This document shows positions 50,297-59,363 of a stretch of 64,000 nucleotides of DNA, one piece after another. The DNA is from Nocardia donostiensis (lineage in GTDB: Bacteria > Actinomycetota > Actinomycetes > Mycobacteriales > Mycobacteriaceae), in contig NZ_MUKP01000027.1 in NCBI RefSeq assembly GCF_002081715.1, positions 22,476 to 86,475 on the forward strand, read 5' to 3'. Within the stretch, counting starts at the first letter, position 1. Each line of letters opens with the position of its first letter. The translations under genes and the position numbers were made by a program. The notes beneath the pieces were generated by a model. The model saw nothing but the letters and a program-made list of their open reading frames with translations, did no database searches and had not been told where the DNA came from.

Positions 50297-51697
50297 TCAC
50301 GAATGCGCGCCAGGAGCTCGCACATACTCGGTGCGGTTTTCGAATACGGTGGCCGTGCCGTTCCCCTCGGCGGGGTCGCCGGTGTTGCGCCCGTCGTCAT
50401 CGGGATCACCGCGGGCCGGTTCGGCTTGTTCGCGCTGCTCTTCGGAGTCGGTGCGCGGCAGAGTGATCCGCACCTCGGTACCGCGCCCCGGTGTGGACAG
50501 GATCTCCACCTGCCCGCCGCGGCGTTCCACGCGGGCGCGAATCGATTTCGCAACCCCCTGCCGGTCCGCGGGGACCTCGGCCGGATCGAATCCCGCACCG
50601 CGGTCGCGCACGAACACGCTCACCTGATGTGGCTCCACCTCGGCGAACAGGTCGATCTCCGTAACGCCTGCATGTTTGGCGGCATTGACCAATGCTTCCC
50701 TTGTCGCCCCGAGGATCGCGGTGAAATGCTCTTTCGGCAGCCCGGAACCGGTGTCGCCGCCGTCCATCGACACATCGCCGACGGTGACTGGCGCCACCTT
50801 CACCCCGTGATCGTCCTCGACCTCGCCCGCGATGGTGCGCAACGCCACCGCCAGGCTGGAGTGGGTCGGACCGGTGTCCTCGAACAGCCAGCGGCGCAGT
50901 TCGCGTTCCTGGCTGCGCGCCAACCGCAGCACCTCCTGCTGGTCGCCTGCCTGCCGCTGGATCAGCGCCAGCGTCTGCAAAACCGAATCGTGCAGGTGGG
51001 AGGCGATCTCTTCGCGTTCCTCGTTGCGGATGCGGGCGGCGCGTTCGGCGTTGAGGGCATGCATCATGCGCAGCCACAGCGGCACCGTCAGCAGACCCGC
51101 ACCGATCAGGGTGACCGCCACGGCCAGCAGCGCGGACCCGAGCGAATTCAGATCGATCCTGGCCAGCACCACCACCGCGAGACCGGCCACGATGAGCAAG
51201 GCTCCCGCCACGATGCGCGACCAGGTCACCACCGACGGCCGCGCGGGCAGCCCGAGCAGCGACCGTGGCCCATCTGCATCGTATTCGCGCCACACCAGAG
51301 CGGCGCCGACCGCGACCACGATGATGGGTGCGACAGCTTTCGCCGCGGTCCCGCTGAGCACCCAGGACACCGCCACCGACAGCCCGAGCCCGAGCAGCGC
51401 CAGCCCGATCGCCTGCCGCCGCTCCTGCCCGGAAACCTGCCGCTCGTCCGAGCCTCCCGGAGTGAAGATCCACAGCAGCCCGTAGGCGACAGTGCCCGCC
51501 CCCGCCAGCGCGGACAACAGCACGAAGGCAACCCGCACCTTGAACACGTCGACCCCGAGATGGTCGGCGATCCCCCCGGCCACACCACCGATGACCCGTC
51601 CCCCCGAGCGCCGCACCAGCCGCCCCCGCGCCGCAGGATCCACCTCCCGCACGGCACCGAATCCCCGTGAGTCGAACGCTGGCACAGACGGGTACAT
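50297..51697 (-). CDS. PspC-domain sensor histidine kinase (LiaS-like)
   Basis: The protein has 466 residues. The N-terminal PspC domain (residues about 25-85: GGRVIGGVAGGIADHLGVDVFKVRVAFVLLS) is followed by further transmembrane helices (to about residue 215). Then come a HisKA_3 dimerisation domain with the phosphoacceptor His in ASHLHDSVLQTLALIQRQ and an HATPase_c domain with N-box EALVNAAKHAG and G-box STPGRGTEVRITLP. Short polar C-terminal tail. The chosen ATG (MYPSVPAFDSRGFG) is where coding character begins; the open frame upstream is spurious. The PspC fusion points to sensing of membrane or cell-wall damage. Confidence 0.9.
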   Translation of the reverse strand: MYPSVPAFDSRGFGAVREVDPAARGRLVRRSGGRVIGGVAGGIADHLGVDVFKVRVAFVLLSALAGAGTVAYGLLWIFTPGGSDERQVSGQERRQAIGLALLGLGLSVAVSWVLSGTAAKAVAPIIVVAVGAALVWREYDADGPRSLLGLPARPSVVTWSRIVAGALLIVAGLAVVVLARIDLNSLGSALLAVAVTLIGAGLLTVPLWLRMMHALNAERAARIRNEEREEIASHLHDSVLQTLALIQRQAGDQQEVLRLARSQERELRRWLFEDTGPTHSSLAVALRTIAGEVEDDHGVKVAPVTVGDVSMDGGDTGSGLPKEHFTAILGATREALVNAAKHAGVTEIDLFAEVEPHQVSVFVRDRGAGFDPAEVPADRQGVAKSIRARVERRGGQVEILSTPGRGTEVRITLPRTDSEEQREQAEPARGDPDDDGRNTGDPAEGNGTATVFENRTEYVRAPGAHS

Positions 51698-52147
51698 ACT
51701 TCCGATACTGGCATGCCTGCCATCACCGCAGCCATGGGGAAGAACCCTGATTTCCGCCCTACGTCGCTCGGCATCGGTCAACGGACACCTTCCTGCGTCC
51801 AGGCCGTCAGGCAGCGCGGTGAGCTGCGTAAACCGTGGACTGTATAACCGAGACGGCCCATCGGTGCCGCTCACCGGTGGTGTGCCGACCCCACGGTCTG
51901 TAGCCGACCACGGGGTGTTCTCACCGCCAGCGGTCGATCGGTTCCAACCATATGGCGCTGTGGCGTGCTCGGCGCAGAGCGCCCACCACATGGACGTGTA
52001 CCGCTTTCCGATCACAGCGCACTGGCCGACTCCTCGCGTGGGCCCGCAGTACCCGCCGTAGCGAGTGCCTGTACAGCTCGCAGGCCGGTGGAACGTCGAT
52101 GCGGGAAACCGGTTGCCCGCTGCTCGGCCCGGCACTGGAATGTATGC
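51698..52147. other. 450-base divergent intergenic region, no supported gene
   Basis: This region separates the sensor kinase (minus) from a short-chain dehydrogenase (plus). The visible ORFs are shadows or extensions with poor codon bias. It should hold two promoters. I see no clear operator. Confidence 0.4.
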
Positions 52148-52969
52148 ATGTTTCCTGAGTCGAATCTGTCCGGGCGCGTCGCGATCGTCACCGGGGTCAG
52201 CCGCAGGCAAGGGATCGGCTTCGCGGTCGCGCGACGGCTGGCGGCGATGGGCGCGCAGCTGTATCTCACCCACTGGGTGCCCCACGACCGGGAGCAGCCG
52301 TGGGGTGCCGACAATATCGACGAGCTGTACCGCGAACTGGCGGATACCACCCGGGTGGTCGGGCGCAGCGTCGACTTCGCCGACCCGGACGCGCCGCAGC
52401 AGGTCGTCGACGACGCGGTCGCGGAGTTCGGACAGGTGGACGTGCTCGTCGCCAACCACGCCCGCAGCGGCGGCGATGGCTCGCTGTTCGAGATCGACAC
52501 CACGATGCTCGACGGCCACTGGGCTGTCGATGCGAGGTCGGTGCTGTTGCTCACCCAGGCGTTCGCCCGCCGGTACCGCCCGGAGCAAGGCGAGGTCCCG
52601 GACCGGGGCCGGGTCATCTGGATGACTTCGGGACAGCATCTGGGCCCGGCGCGCATCGAGGTCGCCTACGCGGCGGCGAAATCGGTGCTGGCGGGTATGA
52701 CCCAGACGGTCGCCGCCGAGCTGATCGAGCGCGGCATCCTGCTCAACACCGTCAATCCCGGACCGGTGGATACCGGTTTCCTGACGGCCACCACCACCGA
52801 TCTGGACCTGTCGATGGTCGAGGAGGTGCGACGCGCCTTCCCGCGCGGCCGGGTGGGCGAGCCGGACGACCCCGCCCGCCTCATCGCCTGGCTGATCAGC
52901 GACGCCGGCCGCTGGGTGGTCGGCCAGGTAATCGACTCGGAAGGGGGATTCCGTCGTTCTCGCTGGTAG
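52148..52969 (+). CDS. Short-chain dehydrogenase/reductase
   Basis: This 273-residue SDR has an unusual cofactor loop TGVSRRQGIGFAVA (two Arg in the glycine loop suggest NADP). It has NHARSG in place of NNAG, the Ser in WMTSGQH and the catalytic YxxxK as YAAAK. The C-terminal GGFRRSRW follows the standard GQVIDSEGG end of FabG-like enzymes. The family reduces or oxidises small alcohols or ketones; the substrate is unknown. Its last codons form the left arm of a terminator hairpin. Confidence 0.85.
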   Translation: MFPESNLSGRVAIVTGVSRRQGIGFAVARRLAAMGAQLYLTHWVPHDREQPWGADNIDELYRELADTTRVVGRSVDFADPDAPQQVVDDAVAEFGQVDVLVANHARSGGDGSLFEIDTTMLDGHWAVDARSVLLLTQAFARRYRPEQGEVPDRGRVIWMTSGQHLGPARIEVAYAAAKSVLAGMTQTVAAELIERGILLNTVNPGPVDTGFLTATTTDLDLSMVEEVRRAFPRGRVGEPDDPARLIAWLISDAGRWVVGQVIDSEGGFRRSRW

Positions 52970-52981
52970 CGAGAACGACGG
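52951..52981. terminator. 14-bp perfect hairpin containing the SDR stop codon
   Basis: Bases 52951-52964 pair perfectly with 52968-52981 around a GGT triloop. The dehydrogenase stop codon TAG (52967-52969) straddles the loop and the right arm, and the right arm ends one base before the convergent acyl-CoA dehydrogenase stop. It therefore serves both genes. Confidence 0.75.
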
Positions 52982-54154
52982 TTACCGGAATGCAGGATGC
53001 CCGGTCAGCTGCTGGCCGATGACGAGCTGATGCACTTCCGAGGTCCCCTCATAGGTGAGCACCGATTCGAGATTCGCCGCATGCCGCATGACGGGGTATT
53101 CGAGGCTGATGCCGTTGGCTCCGAGCAGGGTGCGGCATTCGCGGGCGATGGCCAGCGCCTCGCGCACATTGTTCAGCTTGCCGAGGCTGACCTGTTCCGG
53201 CCGGAGCTCATGCGCATCCTTCAGCGCTGCCAGCCGCAGCGCGAGCAGCATGCCTTTACCGAGTTCGAGCGTCATATCGGCGAGTTTGAGCTGGGTCGCC
53301 TGGTAGCCGGCCAACGGTTTGCCGAAGATGGTGCGGTCCTGGGTGTAGGCGATCGCGGTCTCCAGGCAGTCACGGGCCGCGCCGAGCGCGCCGAAGACGA
53401 TCCCGTACCTGGCCTCGCTCAGGCAGGACAGCGGCCCGGACAGGCCCCGCGCCTCCGGCAGCATCGCCGCGGCGGGCAACCTGACGTCGTCGAGCACGAG
53501 TTCACTGGTCACCGAGGCTCGCAGCGACAGTTTCCTGGTGATCTCCGGGGCGGAGAAGCCAGGAGTATCGGTGGGTACGACGAACCCGCGGATCTTGTCG
53601 TCGGTCTGCGCCCACACCACCGCGATATCGGCGACGGAACCGTTGGTGATCCACATTTTGGTGCCGTTGAGCACCCAGTCCGCACCGTCGCGGCGGGCAA
53701 AAGTGCGCATCCCGCCGGGATCGGAACCGAAATCCGGCTCGGTGAGACCGAAACAACCCACGACCTCGCCTGCTGCCATCCGCGGCAGCCACTCCTGCTT
53801 CTGCTCCTCCGAACCCCACCGCCAGATGGCGAACATGGCCAGCGAGCCCTGCACCGAGACCAGACTGCGCAATCCCGAATCGGCGGCTTCGAGCTCCATA
53901 CAGACCAGCCCGTATGCGGTGGCGCTGGTTCCCGCGCAGCCGTAGCCGTCCAAGTGCATACCGAGCACACCGAGTTTGCCGAGCTCACGCGCCAGTTCCC
54001 GAGCGGGGATCGAGGCGTTCTCAAACCAGTCGGCCAGGTGCGGGCGCAGCCGGTCGGCAGTGAAATCGCGCACCGTGTCGCGGAGGGCGCGGTCTTCGTC
54101 GTCGATCAGTTCCTCGACGCCGAACAAATCGAGCGGACGCTGCGGGGTAACCAT
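52982..54154 (-). CDS. Acyl-CoA dehydrogenase, glutaryl-CoA dehydrogenase-like
   Basis: This 390-residue flavoenzyme has FGLTEPDFGSDP and KMWITNG (FAD/substrate motifs), LRASVTSELVLDDVRLP, RYGIVFGALGAARDCLE, and LLGANGISLEYPVMRHAANLESVLTYEGTSEVHQLVIG. The catalytic Glu lies in YEGT. The C-terminal pattern is that of glutaryl-CoA dehydrogenases (lysine and tryptophan degradation), though other short branched substrates are possible. The ATG has GGAA seven bases upstream. It is convergent with the SDR gene. Confidence 0.87.
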   Translation of the reverse strand: MVTPQRPLDLFGVEELIDDEDRALRDTVRDFTADRLRPHLADWFENASIPARELARELGKLGVLGMHLDGYGCAGTSATAYGLVCMELEAADSGLRSLVSVQGSLAMFAIWRWGSEEQKQEWLPRMAAGEVVGCFGLTEPDFGSDPGGMRTFARRDGADWVLNGTKMWITNGSVADIAVVWAQTDDKIRGFVVPTDTPGFSAPEITRKLSLRASVTSELVLDDVRLPAAAMLPEARGLSGPLSCLSEARYGIVFGALGAARDCLETAIAYTQDRTIFGKPLAGYQATQLKLADMTLELGKGMLLALRLAALKDAHELRPEQVSLGKLNNVREALAIARECRTLLGANGISLEYPVMRHAANLESVLTYEGTSEVHQLVIGQQLTGHPAFR

Positions 54155-54584
54155 GAGCGGGTTCCTTTCCAAAGAATCAGCGGAAACGTCGGTACCGGTC
54201 TCGGCGCGGCCGATGAGCAGCTTCTGGCGTCGGCTGGTGCCTCATGGCGGGTCGCCATGCGGGCGTGACGCAGATACTTCGGCACCGGATATTCCCATGA
54301 CAGGTACCCGCTCTCTGCCCGGAGGCCGGGACTGCTGTTGCTCGGCAGTGAGGGCAGTTCCATCATGACTCCTGAGTCGGTGCCCGGCGAGGTTGATCGA
54401 TTGCCCGCCGCGGTATGGATCGCGCGAGTGCCGCGGCGAGCAGCCGGGTGAATTCGGCCTCGTCCACCGCAGCGGACGGCGAGGTACCAGCGGGGTATCG
54501 CTGCGCACGCTCGCAAGGAGCGATCAGGAGTTTTCAGGGTTCACCCCGATGCGCGGACAAGCCGTCTGAGCGGAACATGGGTGC
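54155..54584. other. 430-base divergent intergenic region, no supported gene
   Basis: This region lies upstream of both the acyl-CoA dehydrogenase (minus) and the LiaF-like gene (plus). Two minus-strand frames are open, but they are compositionally unlike genes and overlap the acyl-CoA dehydrogenase start. An AGGAG near 54530 lies too far from the LiaF-like ATG to serve it. Confidence 0.4.
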
Positions 54585-56531
54585 ATGACGAAGACGAGCT
54601 TCGGCGATCAGGTGCAGCAGATGTGGCAGACACGTCCGGTTCGATTGCCGCGGCAGGGACCGATCGCCGGTGTCGCGGCCGGGTTCGGACAACGCTACGG
54701 CGTCGACCCCGTGCTGGTACGGGTCGCGTTCGTGGTGTCGACAATCTTCGGCGGCGCGGGCCTCGTGCTCTACCTGCTCGCATGGCTGCTGTGCCGCGAA
54801 GGCGCCGACCAGTCCTCGGCGGCCGAGGCGCTGATCGGCAAGGGCCACAGCTCGCAATCGCAAACCAAAACGGTCGTGCTGGTGGTGGCGCTGGCCATTG
54901 CGGTGAGCACAATGGGGCCGGTCGGGGTCGGGCTCGGCGGATCGGGCGTAATCGGTGTGGCGCTGATGCTGTCGGCCTGGTGGATGCTGCACATGCGCAC
55001 CCCCGAACCGCCCGCACCCGCTTTCGGCGCGACTGACGGCGGTTTCACCGGTACCGGGTACCCGGGAGCCGTGTTCCCGCCGGCCGGTCAAAGCCCGGGC
55101 TTCTACGGCCAGTACACGCCGTACACCAAACTCCCCGACCGCTACGTGCCGGATACCTCACCGACCGCTTCCGACGCTGTCGTACTCGACAAAACCCACT
55201 CTCCGCGAGGCACAGAAACACCAACGCCTGACCCGACCGGCATCGATTCAGCGACCTCCGGGAGTCACCCCGGCAGCTCAGCGTCCGACACCACGCCGAT
55301 CCCGGGTCAGAACGTCCGTCCCGCCACGACCGCCGCGGTCGGCGGCAGCCTCCCGCACGTCGACGACCTGAACACCCCCCGCAGCGAACAGAATTCAGTG
55401 CACGGCGACGACCCGAACTCGGGACCCGACGACGATCAGGACGTCGATTGGACGGCAGATACAGCCCGAATCGGGCAGGAGCCGGACGGCGAGGCGACCG
55501 GAGACATGGCAGGCAACAGGGATGAGGACGGCAACATGGGCAACGCAGATGGCGGCGCAACCGGCTGGCCCGGCGGCGACACGACCGGCACCCCAAGCAG
55601 CGACGCAACCGGCAACCCAGGCGGCGACGCGGGCGGCAGGCAGGTAGGAGACGTGGTCGCCGACAACAGGGCCGCGCAGATCGAATCCGATCGATCCGGC
55701 TCGGCGACCGAGACAGCCGTTCTCAGCGTGCCGGGTGGATCCGCTGAATCGGGGACCAGCGCGACGGAAGCGATAACGAGCAGCACCGTACGGTTCGAGA
55801 AGACGGCAACAACAGGTCCGTCTGCACCCCGGGTACCCTCCACCCCGACAGCCACCCAGGGCCGCACCCCGCCGTCCTGGGACCCGCTCGGCGCCGCGCC
55901 GCTGGCCTGGAACCTCCCCGCACCAGCCCCCACCCGAACCGTCGCCGAACGACCGCCGAAAAAACCGCGCTCCCGGTTCACCCCGGTGGTGCTCGGCCTG
56001 GCCATGCTCGCCGCCGCGGGCGCGGGCGCAGCAGCCGCCGCCGGAGTGGACTGGATGACCCCGGGCCGCATCGCAGCCGTCGCGCTGGCAGTGGTCAGTA
56101 TCGGCCTGGTATTCGGTGCGTTCACGCGCCGCGGCTACGGCCTGGTGACGGCGGCCGTCCCGCTGGCCGTATTCGTCGTGCTGGCCTCGATGATCGGGCC
56201 GATCGACTTCGACAACGCCGCCATGGGCGAACGGACCTGGGCTCCCGTCACGGTTGCCGACTTGCAGCCGGAATACACCGTCACCATGGGCTCGGGCACC
56301 CTCGACCTGCGAACCCTCGAATTGACCGAAAACCGCAGCGTCGACGTCTCGGTGCGGATGGGCGAGGCGCTTGTGCTGGTGCCGGAGAATATGAACGTCC
56401 GCGCAGGCTGCTCGGTTCGCATGGGCGAAGCCCACTGCCCCGACGGGCTGATCGGGCCAGGCGGCGACGCCCCCGTACTGACCTTGAACGTCGACGTCTC
56501 AGCTGGAGAAGCGGAGGTGCGCCGTGGCTGA
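54585..56531 (+). CDS. PspC-domain, LiaF-like membrane protein
   Basis: The protein has 648 residues. The N-terminal PspC domain (GPIAGVAAGFGQRYGVDPVLVRVAFVVSTIFGGAGLVLYLLAW) is followed by a second hydrophobic pair. A very long disordered linker (residues about 145-460) is rich in Gly/Asp/Thr/Pro. Three further helices follow (LGLAMLAAAGAGAAAAAGVDW; IAAVALAVVSIGLVFGAF; LVTAAVPLAVFVVLASMIG). The C-terminus has the beta-repeat pattern of LiaF C-terminal domains (TMGSGTLDLRTLELTENRSVDVSVRMGEALVLVPENMNVRAGCSVRMGEA). LiaF proteins inhibit a LiaS-type kinase. The PspC-domain kinase encoded at 50297-51697 is a natural partner. Confidence 0.85.
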   Translation: MTKTSFGDQVQQMWQTRPVRLPRQGPIAGVAAGFGQRYGVDPVLVRVAFVVSTIFGGAGLVLYLLAWLLCREGADQSSAAEALIGKGHSSQSQTKTVVLVVALAIAVSTMGPVGVGLGGSGVIGVALMLSAWWMLHMRTPEPPAPAFGATDGGFTGTGYPGAVFPPAGQSPGFYGQYTPYTKLPDRYVPDTSPTASDAVVLDKTHSPRGTETPTPDPTGIDSATSGSHPGSSASDTTPIPGQNVRPATTAAVGGSLPHVDDLNTPRSEQNSVHGDDPNSGPDDDQDVDWTADTARIGQEPDGEATGDMAGNRDEDGNMGNADGGATGWPGGDTTGTPSSDATGNPGGDAGGRQVGDVVADNRAAQIESDRSGSATETAVLSVPGGSAESGTSATEAITSSTVRFEKTATTGPSAPRVPSTPTATQGRTPPSWDPLGAAPLAWNLPAPAPTRTVAERPPKKPRSRFTPVVLGLAMLAAAGAGAAAAAGVDWMTPGRIAAVALAVVSIGLVFGAFTRRGYGLVTAAVPLAVFVVLASMIGPIDFDNAAMGERTWAPVTVADLQPEYTVTMGSGTLDLRTLELTENRSVDVSVRMGEALVLVPENMNVRAGCSVRMGEAHCPDGLIGPGGDAPVLTLNVDVSAGEAEVRRG

Positions 56532-56760
56532 CCCCAACACCCACCGACAAGACCGCCGGAGTACATACCGCACATCCCGCGACGGAACAGCACTACCGCT
56601 GCTGCTCATCGGCCTGCTCGCGCTGGCATTAAGCGTCTGGACACTGGCAGGCCCGACAGTGTGGTCCACGGCGGGCATGATCCCGGTCGGCTGGATCCTG
56701 ATCGCCGGGGCCATCATCGTCGGTCTGCTGCTGGTGGTTGCCCCAGGTAAACGCCGCTGA
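56524..56760 (+). CDS. Small two-helix membrane protein
   Basis: The protein has 78 residues. The GTG start overlaps the end of the LiaF-like gene by eight bases, so it is coupled to it. A basic N-terminus (THRQDRRSTYRTSRDG) is followed by two hydrophobic helices (ALPLLLIGLLALALSVWTLAG and IPVGWILIAGAIIVGLLLVVAP) and ends GKRR. It is probably an accessory of the PspC/LiaF system. I do not recognise a named family. Confidence 0.75.
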   Translation: MADPNTHRQDRRSTYRTSRDGTALPLLLIGLLALALSVWTLAGPTVWSTAGMIPVGWILIAGAIIVGLLLVVAPGKRR

Positions 56761-56772
56761 ATCGCGGGGCGG

Positions 56773-58344
56773 TCACTCCCACTCGATGGTGCCCGGCGGT
56801 TTGCTCGTCACATCGAGCACCACCCGGTTGACGTCGGGCACCTCGTTGGTGATGCGGGTGGAGATCCGCTCCAGCACCTCGTAGGGCAGCCGCGTCCAAT
56901 CGGCAGTCATCGCATCCTCGCTGGTGACCGGGCGCAACACGATCGGATGCCCATAGGTGCGGCCGTCGCCCTGCACTCCGACGCTGCGCACGTCGGCGAG
57001 CAGCACCACCGGGCACTGCCAGATCTGGCTGTCCAGGCCGGCGGCGGTGAGTTCCTCGCGCGCGATGGCGTCGGCCTGGCGCAGCGTCTGCAACCGGTCC
57101 TCGGTGACCTCGCCGACAATGCGGATCGCCAGCCCCGGCCCGGGAAATGGCTGCCTGGCCACGATCTCCTCGGGCAGACCCAGCTCCCGGCCGACCGCGC
57201 GCACCTCATCTTTGAACAGCAGCCGCAGCGGCTCGACCAGCTCGAACTCCAGATCTTCCGGGAGCCCGCCCACATTGTGGTGCGATTTGATGTTCGCGGT
57301 GCCGCTGCCCCCGCCGGATTCCACCACATCCGGGTACAGGGTGCCCTGCACCAGGAATTCGACCTCAGGCACCGCGCCGTCGACGGTGTGCTCGCCGACA
57401 ACCTCCGAGACAGCGTCCTCGAAGGTGCGAATGAACTCGCGGCCGATGATCTTGCGCTTCTCCTCCGGGTCGGTAACCCCCTTCAGCTCACCCAGAAACT
57501 TGCCCACCGCGTCCACGGTCACCAACCTGGCTCCGGTCGCGGCAACGAAATCCTGCTGCACCTGCTCACGCTCCCCTGCACGCAACAGGCCGTGGTCGAC
57601 GAACACACAGGTCAGCCGGTCGCCGATGGCGCGTTGCACCAGCGCCGCGGCGACCGCGCTGTCAACGCCGCCAGACAGCGCGCAGATCGCGTGCCCGGCA
57701 CCGACCTGCGCGCGCACGTTCTCGATCAGCGTCTCGGCAATACTGGCCGGAGTCCACTTCGCCGGAATCCCAGCCATCTCATGCAAGAACCGGCTGAGCA
57801 CCTGCTGCCCATGCGGCGAATGCAGCACCTCAGGGTGGTACTGCACGCCCGCCAAGCGGCGGGCGCGATGCTCGAAAGCCGCAACCGGGGCGCCGGGAGT
57901 GGTGCCGGTGACCTCGAAACCCTCCGGCGCGTCGGTCACCGCGTCGCCATGACTCATCCACACCGGCTGAACCGACGGCAGACCGCCGTGCAGCAGCCCA
58001 CCGTCGCTATCGAGTTCGGTGCGGCCGTACTCGCGCGTTCCGGTATTGGTGACGGTGCCACCCAGCGCCTGTGCCATCGCCTGGAAGCCATAGCAGATCC
58101 CGAAAACCGGCACGTCCAGCTCGAACAGACGCGGATCCAGCCGCGGCGCATCCTCGGCGTACACGCTGGCAGGCCCCCCGGACAAGATCACCGCCTGCGG
58201 CCGCCGCTCGGCGATCTCCTCCACCGACGTGGTATGCGGAACCACCTCGGAGTAGACACTCGCTTCGCGGACCCGGCGGGCGATCAACTGCGCGTACTGC
58301 GCACCGAAGTCGACAACGAGGACGGGTCTCTGGGTTTGCGTCAC
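56773..58344 (-). CDS. guaA: GMP synthase (glutamine-hydrolysing)
   Basis: This 523-residue enzyme makes GMP from XMP with glutamine. The N-terminal class I glutaminase has the Cys nucleophile in FGICYGFQAMA and His/Glu in VQYHPEVLHS. The ATP-pyrophosphatase P-loop is ALSGGVDSAVAAAL, and the C-terminal dimerisation domain ends in KPPGTIEWE. GTG at 58344 is chosen over one two codons upstream: TAGACT (58351-58356) is a -10 box six bases before it, so the transcript is probably leaderless, and MTQTQRPVLVVDFGAQYAQL fits the family. It is the Rv3396c counterpart. Confidence 0.96.
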   Translation of the reverse strand: MTQTQRPVLVVDFGAQYAQLIARRVREASVYSEVVPHTTSVEEIAERRPQAVILSGGPASVYAEDAPRLDPRLFELDVPVFGICYGFQAMAQALGGTVTNTGTREYGRTELDSDGGLLHGGLPSVQPVWMSHGDAVTDAPEGFEVTGTTPGAPVAAFEHRARRLAGVQYHPEVLHSPHGQQVLSRFLHEMAGIPAKWTPASIAETLIENVRAQVGAGHAICALSGGVDSAVAAALVQRAIGDRLTCVFVDHGLLRAGEREQVQQDFVAATGARLVTVDAVGKFLGELKGVTDPEEKRKIIGREFIRTFEDAVSEVVGEHTVDGAVPEVEFLVQGTLYPDVVESGGGSGTANIKSHHNVGGLPEDLEFELVEPLRLLFKDEVRAVGRELGLPEEIVARQPFPGPGLAIRIVGEVTEDRLQTLRQADAIAREELTAAGLDSQIWQCPVVLLADVRSVGVQGDGRTYGHPIVLRPVTSEDAMTADWTRLPYEVLERISTRITNEVPDVNRVVLDVTSKPPGTIEWE

Positions 58345-58350
58345 CCGCAC

Positions 58351-58404
58351 AGTCTAGTGAGCCAGGAAAACGGCCGACACACCCCGGCAGTGCGTGGCTA
58401 TCCT
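58351..58404. promoter_or_regulatory. Back-to-back leaderless promoters of guaA and a hydrolase
   Basis: TAGACT on the minus strand (58351-58356) lies six bases before the guaA GTG. TATCCT on the plus strand (58399-58404) lies six bases before the hydrolase GTG. The two promoters share the 66-base interval, so their -35 regions must overlap. Confidence 0.5.
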
Positions 58405-58410
58405 CTATCC

Positions 58411-59292
58411 GTGCCATTCGCTCACGCGATCGATGCCGACATCCACTACGAGGACACCGGCGGCAACGGGCCGATAGTGCTGCTGGCGCACGAATTCTTC
58501 ATGGACCACACCATGTTCGCCGCACAGAAGGCAGCGCTCGCACCGGAGTTCCGCATCGTCACCTGGGACGCCCGCGGTCATGGCCGCACCCGCGACCGCG
58601 GACTACCGTTCACCTACTGGACCGCGGCCCGCGACGCACTGACCGTGCTCGACCATCTCGGCGCCGAACGCGCCGTCGTCGGCGGCAGCGCCCAAGGCGG
58701 CTTCACCGCGCTGCGCACCGCGCTGCTGGCTCCCGAACGGGTATCGGCGCTGATCCTGATCAGCACCGAAGCACACGGCTGCGTCCCCCAACAATGGACA
58801 CATACCCGGCGCTTCCTGGACGAATGGTACGACGACAACACCCGTGCACAAGCAGTCGAACGGCTGGCCGAGTGGCTCATCGGCGACGACGACCGGCACC
58901 GGCACACCTGGTCACAACGGTGGCTCGACCACGACAGCACTGGTATCGAAATGGCCGCGGGCTGCCTGCTCGACCGGGAATCGGTCACCGAACGGCTCAC
59001 CGAAATCGCCTGCCCCGCACTGGTTGTGCACGCCACCGCCAGCGGAATCGCCCGCGAACGCGCCGAGCACCTCGCCCGCGAGATCCCCGGCTCGATGTAC
59101 CTGGAAATCGACGGCGGCAGGCCCGGGGTCACCATCACCCACCCGGAACCGGTGAACCAGGCCATCCGAGGATTCCTGCGGGCCCGCCGCATCTCACCGC
59201 GCGGGCTGTCTTCGCTTCGCGGCGCTCGCGGGGCCCTGCGTGGTCACGCTCCGCTACCACCTGCGGGCCCGTCGCTCCCGCCGCTGGGCTGA
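58411..59292 (+). CDS. Alpha/beta-fold hydrolase with repeat-derived C-terminus
   Basis: The protein has 293 residues. Oxyanion region VLLAHEFFMDHTMF, WDARGHGRTRD, nucleophile Ser in VGGSAQGGF and a late acid region ALVVHATASG; a canonical C-terminal catalytic His is not in the usual motif, though ITHPEPVN has one. The last 25 residues (from RGLSSLRGARG) are encoded by a 66-base unit that is repeated downstream of the stop codon, so this tail is not part of the conserved fold. The GTG start fits a leaderless transcript. Substrate unknown. Confidence 0.8.
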   Translation: MPFAHAIDADIHYEDTGGNGPIVLLAHEFFMDHTMFAAQKAALAPEFRIVTWDARGHGRTRDRGLPFTYWTAARDALTVLDHLGAERAVVGGSAQGGFTALRTALLAPERVSALILISTEAHGCVPQQWTHTRRFLDEWYDDNTRAQAVERLAEWLIGDDDRHRHTWSQRWLDHDSTGIEMAAGCLLDRESVTERLTEIACPALVVHATASGIARERAEHLAREIPGSMYLEIDGGRPGVTITHPEPVNQAIRGFLRARRISPRGLSSLRGARGALRGHAPLPPAGPSLPPLG

Positions 59293-59355
59293 TCGGCGGC
59301 GCTCGCGGGGCTCTGCGTGGTCACACTCCGCCTCCGGGCCCGTCGCTCCCGCCGC
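59219..59355. repeat. Imperfect tandem repeat, two copies of about 60-66 bp
   Basis: Unit 1 is 59219-59284 and unit 2 is 59296-59355. Both begin GCGGCGCTCGCGGGG and end GGGCCCGTCGCTCCCGCCGC; unit 2 lacks six bases in the middle. Unit 1 encodes the hydrolase C-terminus, and the stop codon lies between the units. Confidence 0.8.
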
Positions 59356-59363
59356 AGGCGACA

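Noticed and set aside
54106..54516. 136-codon minus-strand frame upstream of the acyl-CoA dehydrogenase
   Set aside because: It overlaps the conserved start of that gene in another frame, and its first part is low-quality. A segment reading like a real peptide (WEYPVPKYLRHAR) was noted, but there is no adequate start signal.
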